From: Parvibaculum sp041688015
GTDB taxonomy: Bacteria; Pseudomonadota; Alphaproteobacteria; Parvibaculales; Parvibaculaceae
Direction: 5' to 3'
DNA length: 64,000 nucleotides
Assembly: GCA_041688015.1 (NCBI GenBank)
Contig: JBDNIY010000008.1
Span: forward strand, 25,496-89,495
Positions 54,329 through 64,000 of this stretch are shown piece after piece; positions within the stretch are counted from its first letter, which is position 1, and each line of letters starts with the position of its first letter. The notes beneath the pieces were generated by a model. It saw only the letters and a list, made by a program, of their open reading frames with translations, was not told the DNA's origin and ran no database searches. The translations under genes and the position numbers were made by a program.

Positions 54329-55212
54329 TTAATATTGGAAGCGCAGCGCAACGCCGACATGGACGCGGCTGTCGATGCCGTTGCCGCCAGAGACCCCATT
54401 GGCGAAGAAATCGAGCTTGGTGGCACTGGTGATGGCGTAGCCGAGCCGCCCAGTTCAGCGAAGGGATGGATGAGCGGTATGGCGTCATAAACATACTGAG
54501 CGGCCAAAGCGCCAATGACGCTGTGGTCGAGTTTTGCGTCGGAATAGCGCTCTTGCGCATAAGAGATGCCGCCGAGGAAAGAAAGGCCGTGTCCAGTGTT
54601 GAAGCGCGCAAAACCGCCGCCTGCTGCCAAACCGACAGAGGCAAAGACACCTGCCTTATTGCCGGTGTCCATCGGCTGACCGCTACCGAGCAGAGGCGCG
54701 GCAAAGCCCACCTGCTGCGCCATGACATTGAGGTGCGTGTCCGATAGTCCGTTGATGGATTGCTGGATCGACGTTTGCGTCGTTAGCCCACCAAGCGGTG
54801 TGCCCGTGCCGTCAGCATAGCGAACGAGATAGGCATGAACCCCCGCCACAAAGCCGCTTCTGACAATGAACTCACTGTTTGTGCTGACCGCTGCGGCGAT
54901 CGTAAGCTTAATGCCGGTCATATCGACAGCTGCATTGGCGAGCAAGGTGTTGAGATCGGCCATGCCCGTCGTCGCCGTCCAGCGGAAGGCACCGGCAGTG
55001 ACAAAGTCCGCATGGGTCCCGTATCCCACAACCACCGTGCCGTCAGCGTTGATCCCTTTGCCATATGAATAGAACCCGCCAAGAGAGCCAAGGTCTTCAG
55101 GTGGCGTTACGCAGGGCGCGACCATAGAACATGCCGCAAGAGCCGGAGGGGAGGCAAAAGCCATTCCCGTAGTCGACAGGGCAACCATGAGGGTAAGAGA
55201 ATGAACATTCAT
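54329..55212 (-). pseudogene. Frameshifted HAF-repeat autotransporter
   Basis: An exported protein with a signal peptide (to ALAAC) and one HAF-type repeat (LGSLGGFYSYGKGINADGTVVVG and GAFRWTATTGMADLNTLL), followed by the start of an autotransporter barrel (GGGFARFNTGHGLSFLGGISYAQERY). The main frame runs on to 54316 as a Ser/Pro-rich nonsense tail. A shift to another frame near 54445 restores a normal barrel end, RLGYAITSATKLDFF and RVHVGVALRFQY, with a stop at 54329. So the gene carries a one-base-class frameshift (or a sequencing error) before its last ~38 codons. The passenger is short for this family. Confidence 0.65.
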
Positions 55213-55349
55213 GCAACTAACACCATTCCTTGAGGGGCTCGAATTTCGATTTTCGCTGATCGGAGGGGCACAGTCCCTGATGGCCGAATCCCAGAGAAAG
55301 CTAGTGGAAGGGATCGCTGTGGGTTAGCCTCTGATCAGAGACCCCTGCC

Positions 55350-56177
55350 ATGAAAAACAGTTGCGGCCCCATGACCTACGACTTGCCAGACGCGCACCAG
55401 CGCCAACACGTGCATGAAATTTGGGACAAGCTCGTTTCATTCGGCGCGCCGCGCACCCAAGAGGCGCTCACCTATGCGCATGACGGATGCGAGGCCCAAT
55501 GACCCGATCAATGGCTGGCGGCCACGCGCTGTCACCTGCTGGCTGCATCCACATGTGAACGAGCTGCTTGGCAAGCCAAAGCTGAAGGAGTGCCTTTGCA
55601 AAGCGCTATCGTCAAGCTGCGCGAGGCGGGGCGGTTCCGCGTCATGCTCGACAAGGACACAATACCCGAAGGCTGGAAAGACACGGACGAATACCACTAT
55701 TACTACACAGCCTAGAGCGTGCATGACGCGATCTATGTCGCAACGCCGATGGACCAAGACATGGAATCCTGGTTCGGCTTCATGCGGCGCGACAGCGCCG
55801 TGGAGCCGTTCGGCGAAGAAGAAAAAATGCTGCTGGACTATGCCATGCGCCCGATGGCCTGGTTCCAGCGTCAGGTGATTTTACATCGTGGCGTGTCATT
55901 GGTTGAAGATCCGCTCACGCCATCAGAACGACGTGTACTGAACGAACGTCTGACCGACAGGCCGGAGCGCGAAATCGCGGAGATAACCGGCTTAACGCAA
56001 GCGACCGTCCACACTTATGCAACGCGCATTTGCCGCAAATTCAATGTGCGGGGCCGCGCCGGACTGATGGCGCTATGGCTTGGTCAAATGGATGCGCCAG
56101 AAGTGGGCCAGAGCGCACCTTTGGCCAAAGAGCCAATGCGTCTCGAGAGACTATTGCACGCTGAATTTGGGCAATAA
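55350..56177 (+). pseudogene. Decayed LuxR-type transcriptional regulator
   Basis: The intact 3' part (from 55719) encodes a region before a LuxR HTH (TPSERRVLNERLTDRPEREIAEITGLTQATVHTYATRICRKFNVRGRAGLMAL). Upstream, the same frame starts at ATG 55350 (MTYDLPDAHQRQHVHEIWDKLVSFGAPRTQEAL), then hits TGA at 55500. Plausible homologous sequence (DPINGWRPRAV) lies in another frame just after, and the original frame resumes around 55590 (SAIVKLREAGRFRVMLDKD) to a TAG at 55713. Two frame changes plus a stop suggest an inactive gene, although a shortened HTH protein from GTG 55719 (152 aa) could still be made. Confidence 0.65.
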
Positions 56178-56200
56178 AAACCCGCCTCGATATGAGGCGG
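56175..56200. terminator. Bidirectional terminator between LuxR remnant and merA
   Basis: CCGCCTC (56182-56188), loop GATAT, GAGGCGG (56194-56200), with five A on the left (56176-56180) and ATTTTCG on the right. It can end the plus-strand LuxR remnant and the minus-strand merA message. Confidence 0.85.
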
Positions 56201-56238
56201 ATTTTCGTATGTAGCTCAGTTCTTTCTGATTCCCTGAT

Positions 56239-57693
56239 TCATCCCGCACAGCACGAAAGCTTCGTCACATCTTTATCGAAGGTCTGTGCAGCGAGCTTGA
56301 AGCCTTCGACAGTCGTGAGATACGGGAAGATTGTCTCGCCCAACGCCTTTGTCGTCATACCAAACTTCAGTGCCATGGCGAGGGTCTGGATGCTGTCCGA
56401 GCCTTCAGGCGCGGCAATCACCCCCCCTAGCAATCGGTCGGTTTTTACGTCAGCCACCAGCTTGATCAGCCCACGCGTGTCGCGGGCCGCCAATGCACGC
56501 GACACGTTGTCGAGACTCAGCAGCGAAGTCTTCACCTCATATCCGGCTGCAATCGCTTCAGCCTCAGTCAGACCCACACCGGCAACCTGCGGGTCGGTGA
56601 AAACGACCCAGGGCATGGTGGCATTGTCATAGCGCTCCGCACCACTCATCGCGTTTTTCGCGGCTAGTTTTGCACCATAGGCGGCCATGTAGACGAATTG
56701 ATCGCGGTCGGTCACGTCACCAGCGGCATAGATGCCCGGCCGGGTGGTTGCCATGTCGTCGCTGACGATAATTGCGCCACGCCTGTCGGTCTTGATCCCC
56801 ATTTCGGTCAGCCCCAACCCCTCTGTATTGGGGCTCCGCCCTGCGGTCACCACCAGATGATCTGCGGTTAATTCCAACCGCTTGCCAGCTTCCTCGATAC
56901 AAAGGACGACGCGGCCCCCCTCAGCCCGGCATGCGTCATAGGTCACACCACAATGCAGCGTGATGCCCTCGTCACGGAATGCTTGGGCCAGCGCCTCGGA
57001 TACCTCAGGTTCGACCTGCGGTAGCAGGCGCGAGCGGCAGACGACTGCCACCTTGACACCCATCCGCGTCATCATCTGCGCCAGCTCTGCCCCGATATAG
57101 CCACCGCCGAGGAATACTAGGCTTTCAGGCAAAATTTCCAGCTCCAAGAGCGACGTGCTGTCGAGGGTGGGTACGTTGGCAATGCCGGGGATTGGTGGCA
57201 GCGCCGGTCGCCCGCCGGTGGCAATGATCACCTTTGGCGCGCGGATCAGGCGGTCACCGACTTGCACACCACCTTCGACCAGCGTTGCGGCACCCTCGTC
57301 GATATAGGTTACGTTCTCGTATCCCGGCAGCAAATCAGTATATTTCTTCTGCCGCAGTCCAGCGACCAGCGCCTCCTTGCCGGCCATCAGAACCGCCCAG
57401 TCATCGACATGTGCCGCGCCAGACACGCCGGGGAACCGCTTGGCCGCCCCTGCGCCATAAATCGCCTCGGCAGCGCGTATCATTGTCTTTGAAGGCACGC
57501 AACCAACGTTCACGCAAGTGCCACCGATCAGTCCATGTCCGATCAGTGCCACGCGCTTGCCTGCCTCGGCCGCGGTGATCGAGGCAGAAAACCCTGCCGA
57601 TCCGGCACCGATCACGGCTAGATCAAAATCGTTTCCACCTACTTTGACCACGCGAACGGCGCAGCGATCATCTGTCTTGGCTTGTTGGCTCAT
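56239..57693 (-). CDS. merA: Mercuric reductase MerA (no N-terminal HMA domain)
   Basis: An FAD/NADPH disulfide oxidoreductase reducing Hg(II) to volatile Hg(0). The redox-active pair is in GGTCVNVGCVPSK, the FAD loop in AVIGAGSAGFSASI, the NADPH loop in FLGGGYIGAELAQMM, and the C-terminal vicinal Cys that accept mercury in LSCCAG. It lacks the N-terminal HMA domain seen in many MerA proteins. Two ATGs are in tandem; the second, at 57693, has GGGAAA at workable spacing. The divergent merR and merF lie upstream. Confidence 0.94.
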   Translation of the reverse strand: MSQQAKTDDRCAVRVVKVGGNDFDLAVIGAGSAGFSASITAAEAGKRVALIGHGLIGGTCVNVGCVPSKTMIRAAEAIYGAGAAKRFPGVSGAAHVDDWAVLMAGKEALVAGLRQKKYTDLLPGYENVTYIDEGAATLVEGGVQVGDRLIRAPKVIIATGGRPALPPIPGIANVPTLDSTSLLELEILPESLVFLGGGYIGAELAQMMTRMGVKVAVVCRSRLLPQVEPEVSEALAQAFRDEGITLHCGVTYDACRAEGGRVVLCIEEAGKRLELTADHLVVTAGRSPNTEGLGLTEMGIKTDRRGAIIVSDDMATTRPGIYAAGDVTDRDQFVYMAAYGAKLAAKNAMSGAERYDNATMPWVVFTDPQVAGVGLTEAEAIAAGYEVKTSLLSLDNVSRALAARDTRGLIKLVADVKTDRLLGGVIAAPEGSDSIQTLAMALKFGMTTKALGETIFPYLTTVEGFKLAAQTFDKDVTKLSCCAG

Positions 57694-57866
57694 CATCTTT
57701 CCCGTTCTGCGCCATCATTTGCGCGCTGTTTCAGAAGACGAGTTGGTGCACGTGAATGTCTTCAGAGCATCAACACGATGTGCGAGGCGTCTCTGGGCTA
57801 GGCAAAGATCATGGCTTTGATCTCGCGCGGTCTCACAGAAATTTTGTCAGTACTGTGAACATCCAG

Positions 57867-58094
57867 TTAGGACCGCGTCATGTGTCGCTGGCGTCGCCAA
57901 ATAGCGTAGATCGTCAGCCCAATGAAGAAGATCAACGCGGGCATCAACACATAGTCGAGCCAACCAAGCACCGCCGACAGTCCGACGATGCCCAAAAGCA
58001 CCACCAGAACCGGGGTGAAGCAGCATAGCGCCACAACCGCGGTGCCGATTAGACCCGCCCCCAGTATTTTCAGGTCATGTTTTTCAATTCTCAT
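57867..58094 (-). CDS. merF: Mercury transporter MerF
   Basis: A 75-residue protein with two transmembrane helices and the vicinal Cys pair of MerF in LCCFTPVLVVLLG; a second pair is not evident. It carries Hg(II) into the cytoplasm for MerA. AAGGAAA lies seven bases before the ATG at 58094. A longer frame reaches 58268 but its extra 58 residues are unlike any MerF. It is followed after 173 nt by merA, with no merT or merP visible. Confidence 0.9.
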   Translation of the reverse strand: MRIEKHDLKILGAGLIGTAVVALCCFTPVLVVLLGIVGLSAVLGWLDYVLMPALIFFIGLTIYAIWRRQRHMTRS

Positions 58095-58280
58095 TGTTGA
58101 TTTTCCTTTTTGTATCGTCGCCGTTGTCCAGCAGCGCGCATACCTTGCGCGCCCGTTGGATGCAGCGCGTCGCGAGGATGGCCATAGCCGCAAAAGACAC
58201 ATGCCGCCGCTGCCGTCTGGGGCGATTCCGGGATCGTGAATATCGATCACGCAACAATTATTTGTCACCGCGTTGATCCC

Positions 58281-58311
58281 TGTGTAAGCTCTGTATGAAC
58301 TACAGGTGCAA
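58281..58311 (-). promoter_or_regulatory. MerR-type promoter/operator for merF-merA
   Basis: On the minus strand, TTGCAC (58306-58311) and TACACA (58281-58286) are separated by exactly 19 bp, the stretched spacer typical of MerR promoters. The spacer contains the dyad CTGTA..TACAG (58291-58305), the MerR operator. The plus-strand merR start at 58320 lies just beyond, so MerR controls its own promoter too. Confidence 0.8.
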
Positions 58312-58319
58312 GGGTTTTT

Positions 58320-58742
58320 ATGTCATCCAATTTGAAGATCGCGATGAGCAGGGGCCTGCGCCGCTCAGATTTGGCGTGCGCCACTGGCTGTAATCTGGAA
58401 ACGATCCGTTACTACGAAGACATTGGCATTCTTCCGCCGCCCGCTCGCACAGCGGCGGGCCATCGCAACTACGGCGCCGCCGACACACAACGCCTGCGCT
58501 TTGTTATGCGTGCGCGGGAACTCGGGTTTTCGCTCGACGATATTCGTGGGCTTCTAGGACTTGGCGATCGCGTCTTGCCGACCTGCAGCGAAGTGAAGGA
58601 CCGTACGGAGCGCCATTTGTCCGACGTTCGCGCGAAAATTGCAGATCTCAGACGTATCGAAAAGGCGCTGGCAACAACGGCGGCGCTATGTTCGGGTGAA
58701 GATGTGCCCGAATGCGCTGTCCTAGATAGTCTGCGGAGCTGA
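58320..58742 (+). CDS. merR: Mercury-responsive regulator MerR
   Basis: A 140-residue MerR: HTH with TGCNLETIRYYEDIGILPPPARTAAGHRNYG, then a long dimerisation helix, and three Cys for Hg(II): one in VLPTCSEVK and two in ALCSGEDVPEC with seven residues between. This pattern matches mercury rather than zinc or copper members. It is divergent from merF-merA across the 19-bp-spacer promoter. It represses and, with mercury, activates the operon. Confidence 0.9.
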   Translation: MSSNLKIAMSRGLRRSDLACATGCNLETIRYYEDIGILPPPARTAAGHRNYGAADTQRLRFVMRARELGFSLDDIRGLLGLGDRVLPTCSEVKDRTERHLSDVRAKIADLRRIEKALATTAALCSGEDVPECAVLDSLRS

Positions 58743-58941
58743 GGCCTATGAGCTCTTTTTTGTCTTACGACCTGAGCCCCGCGTTTCATCTAACCGAAAG
58801 TAGAGTCCCTTGATCATTTGGAGCTACAGCGCTCGTCGCGCTGTGGGTGCCTGAAGACTGCATTACCGAGCCCCACATAATTTTGCTCCCGACACTGAGC
58901 ATCTCCGGACAACTGCTCGTGCATAATGCAAGAGATGCTGT

Positions 58942-59736
58942 TTAAAAACTCAATTCATACTCGATCACACTTTTCAACGTCCCTGATGCGGTGGCACTGG
59001 TGACGCCGAACAGATAGCCAACATTGTATTTCAGTTTTCCGGGCATAAATCCGAGCCCTCGAATTGTTCCCTGTACCGCCGGGCCGACCATGTGCTCTTG
59101 ACGGTCAGGTGATTCAAAATTGTTGATGGCGCCAAGATTGCCAAAGGCCTCGATAGCGGGCTCAAACGCCTCGTACAATCTCCAGCGTTCCTGCAAACGA
59201 TAGGTGAACGCAAGACCATTGGCTCTGTTAGCGCCAAGTTGGCGCTCAAAAATAAAGTTCGCCGTCGTGGTCGTTCGGCCGATGTCCTTGGCGATCAGTG
59301 GTCCAAATGCCAGTTCGTCAGCGTCATTTTGACGGTCTCGCGCGTATTCGTATTCAACAAGGAAGCCAAGGTCCACAAAATAGGCATTACGTTCGGTTAG
59401 CTGAAACCTGTTTTCCCATTCTGTGGCGTCAAGGTGAGTGCCGCCGCCAAGAGACTTCTTCAAAATGCCGTAGACTTCTGTGGCCCAAAAATCCGTGACG
59501 CCATAGCCTAAAGCTAGCTTGTTTTTTTGTTCGTTATCTTTGCGGCTGTCGCTATCAAAAGTACGGTACCCCTGATACTCAATCTCTACTTCGCCTTTTT
59601 CTACATAAGGCGAATAGACTTTGATGCCGCCTGCATGTGCGACACCAGACGGAAGCAAAGACGGCGCGGCGACACCGCATGCCATGATAGCGGTTGCGAT
59701 ACCAAGAGAACGGGCTTTTGGGCATGTGAAACGCAT
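58942..59736 (-). CDS. Outer-membrane beta-barrel protein of unknown role
   Basis: A 264-residue exported protein with a signal peptide (to GVAHAG) and alternating amphipathic strands (GEVEIEYQGYRTFD, NKLALGYGVTDFWATEVYGI, YFVDLGFLVEYEYAR), ending in an aromatic terminal strand (IEYELSF). The pattern is that of a small outer-membrane barrel. It lies beside the mer locus, but I see no metal-binding motif, so a role in mercury handling is only a guess. The ATG at 59736 is used; a TTG at 59748 is in frame. Confidence 0.6.
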   Translation of the reverse strand: MRFTCPKARSLGIATAIMACGVAAPSLLPSGVAHAGGIKVYSPYVEKGEVEIEYQGYRTFDSDSRKDNEQKNKLALGYGVTDFWATEVYGILKKSLGGGTHLDATEWENRFQLTERNAYFVDLGFLVEYEYARDRQNDADELAFGPLIAKDIGRTTTTANFIFERQLGANRANGLAFTYRLQERWRLYEAFEPAIEAFGNLGAINNFESPDRQEHMVGPAVQGTIRGLGFMPGKLKYNVGYLFGVTSATASGTLKSVIEYELSF

Positions 59737-59778
59737 CAATTGTGTCAATGCGACGCATTATCAATGTGTTCGTTAATC

Positions 59779-59856
<78 letters not shown>

Positions 59857-59932
59857 TCAATTCTCGAATGCCGAGGCGTGCTCGGCAGCGTCTCTTTCGT
59901 TTGTGTCGTTCAGCTCTCGCCTCACGACACGG

Positions 59933-59957
59933 GCGGGCTGCTCCACCTCGCGTCAAT
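59933..59957 (-). repeat. Duplicated fragment of the tRNA-fMet 5' end
   Basis: GGGCTGCTCCAC (59936-59947) followed by a one-base change and CGCGTCAAT repeats the 5' third of the neighbouring tRNA-fMet plus its flank (59839-59860). The rest of the tRNA is missing. It may be a leftover of a duplicated or recombined tRNA gene. Confidence 0.7.
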
Positions 59958-60079
59958 AGCTTGAACACGACAAAACCTCGCGTTCGGCGCAATCGCCGGA
60001 CACAAAGTTCGATGATGTGTTTGGGCTTTCGCGCAAAGAAATTCGTGAAGAAGGGATCTCTGAATGATGTGCATTTGGC

Positions 60080-60199
60080 AGGCCTGGCAGCGTCCTACTC
60101 TTCCATGCCTTAAGACATAGTACCATTGGCGCTGAGGGATTTAACGGCCGAGTTCGAGATGGGATCGGGTGCAGGCCCCTCGCAATAACCACCAGGCCG
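60080..60199 (-). rRNA. rrf: 5S ribosomal RNA
   Basis: Minus-strand sequence matches 5S: CCTGGTGGTTATTGCGAGGGG near the 5' end, the conserved CCCGATCCCATCTCGAACTCGG loop, and a 3' part ending in CCAGGC that pairs with the 5' end. The ends are approximate within a few bases. Confidence 0.93.
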
Positions 60200-60297
60200 G
60201 CGAAATGCACATGTTCAGGATACGAATGATTATCTTAGTCGTCTTCTGTTCGTCATTCACTCTCTCATCTAAAGAAATGAGCAGAGATAAATGAGAG

Positions 60298-63037
<2,740 letters not shown>

Positions 63038-63431
63038 TCTCATTATCACTGCTCATTCCCGGTCAATGAGACGACCGAGATGATTGGTAATAACGAAAAG
63101 ACCTAGATAATCATTCATTCTACCCGATCAACGAACACCAATTGTAGTGTGGGTTGTGTTCGCGCTGGCTCCCATGTGCATGAGAGTGATCCAGCAAACC
63201 AGCGTAAGCTGAGTGTACCGCCTTGATCTTCCACCAAGCACAAGGCCTGAGAGAAAATCAGCTTGGTCCAAACAGCCGGCTGCGCCGGTGTCGGGTAAAA
63301 TCCTTCTTCACGATGTAAATGAACTTGGACCTACATGCATTGCACGCAGGCCAAACTTGTTCTTTGGACGAACTAAACGTCAAATTGTCGATAATCACCG
63401 ACACGACTAACACCAACACTCTAAAACGCCT
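63038..63431. other. 23S to tRNA-Ala spacer
   Basis: About 390 nt of the internal transcribed spacer between the 23S 5' end and tRNA-Ala. It holds the outer part of the 23S processing stem; nothing else is recognised. Confidence 0.6.
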
Positions 63432-63507
63432 TGGTGGAGCCGGACGGGATCGAACCGACGACCTCAAGCTTGCAAAGCTAGCGCTCTCCCAACTGAGCTA
63501 CGGCCCC
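63432..63507 (-). tRNA. tRNA-Ala (TGC)
   Basis: Minus strand starts GGGGCCGTAGCTCAG, has anticodon TGC in CTTTGCAAG, TTCGATCC in the T arm and ends GGCTCCACCA. It lies in the 16S-23S spacer, downstream of tRNA-Ile, as is usual. Confidence 0.96.
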
Positions 63508-63545
63508 GTAAGGCGCTGAGCGTTTGCACGAGGCGTGCCCGTAAG

Positions 63546-63622
<77 letters not shown>

Positions 63623-63826
63623 GCTGATGCGTGCGCTCGTCCAAAATGGATCCGGAACACTCAAACGCCATATGCGATTGAATTCCAGATCCTGAGAAAG
63701 AGAAACGAAGACGGCGGCATCCCGCACTGTCTCTAATGAGGCTACATGGAAAAGCTGACTACCTTTCTCATTAGCCTCTTGTCTATTGAGGATCCGATAG
63801 AAGCAAGCTTCTGAAGGATCTTCCTT

Positions 63827-64000
<174 letters not shown>

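Noticed and set aside
55500..55502. TGA in the LuxR-type gene as a selenocysteine codon
   Set aside because: No SECIS-like hairpin is apparent after it, the surrounding frame is broken as well, and a second stop (TAG) follows; decay is simpler.
57694..57866. Possible merP remnant between merF and merA
   Set aside because: I could not find a GMTCxxC motif or an alignable frame on either strand.
58095..58268. N-terminal extension of MerF or an extra small mer protein
   Set aside because: The translation has no MerT/MerP-like motif, the ATG at 58094 has its own ribosome site, and the segment is most likely an untranslated leader.

Overview
The window looks like a chromosomal segment of an alphaproteobacterium, probably Hyphomicrobiales or a relative. 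The evidence is an rrn operon in the order 16S, tRNA-Ile(GAT), tRNA-Ala(TGC), 23S, 5S, tRNA-fMet; GC-rich coding with GCC/GGC-heavy codon use; BacA/SbmA, RlmJ and NnrS homologues; and families of short intergenic palindromes of a type common in that class. The genus cannot be read from the sequence.

Layout. 1-5.2 kb: a stand-alone trypsin-like protein of lower GC, a SulP anion transporter with a UspA protein, an aldose-1-epimerase and an orphan cox11. 5.4-11.4 kb: envelope genes (TonB-dependent receptor, cardiolipin synthase, a YqjD/YqjE-like pair, NfeD plus a stomatin-like SPFH protein). 11.5-20.8 kb: Zn-alcohol dehydrogenase, SemiSWEET, an acyl-CoA dehydrogenase pair, a GADEF/EAL signalling protein, RlmJ, an MFS transporter and a VOC protein. 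20.9-22.9 kb: a compact restriction-modification cassette, a C5-cytosine methyltransferase overlapped by a GIY-YIG nuclease of Eco29kI type. It is flanked downstream by a repeat-rich spacer and is compositionally unlike its neighbours. 23.2-32.8 kb: GST, SbmA/BacA, acetyl-CoA hydrolase/transferase with a thioesterase, aldehyde dehydrogenase, a GMC dehydrogenase with a Tat-exported small partner, MtgA. 33-41.7 kb: an OprB-like porin behind a Fur-type box, a DUF3311/SSS (MctP-like) carboxylate permease, the methionine-salvage genes mtnB-mtnD-mtnC, a MarR-like regulator, a nitronate monooxygenase, a small GNAT and LldD.

41.7-48.2 kb holds what I read as a copper-import module, DUF2946 - OprC-like copper receptor - dedicated TonB. 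The receptor has both halves of the CxxxM/HxM copper site. A PRC-barrel protein, an MBL hydrolase and an MFS transporter follow. 48.3-54.2 kb is stress-related: katG behind a PerR/Fur-type box, a CopD-like membrane protein, nnrS behind an NsrR-type palindrome, and a nitronate monooxygenase with an extra C-terminal domain. 54.3-56.2 kb contains two decayed genes (HAF-repeat autotransporter, LuxR-type regulator) bounded by two nearly identical bidirectional terminators. 56.2-59.7 kb is a small mercury-resistance locus (merA, merF, divergent merR with a classic 19-bp-spacer promoter) plus an outer-membrane barrel. 59.8-64 kb is tRNA/rRNA; the 16S runs off the end.

The most noteworthy items are the overlapping R-M pair, the copper-receptor operon with a palindrome and a 7-codon leader at its start, three recognisable metalloregulator or NO-regulator boxes (Fur-like, PerR-like, NsrR-like), and the decayed HAF/LuxR block. 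I did not find a clearly undescribed multi-gene system. All functional calls come from reading motifs by eye; no database search was possible.
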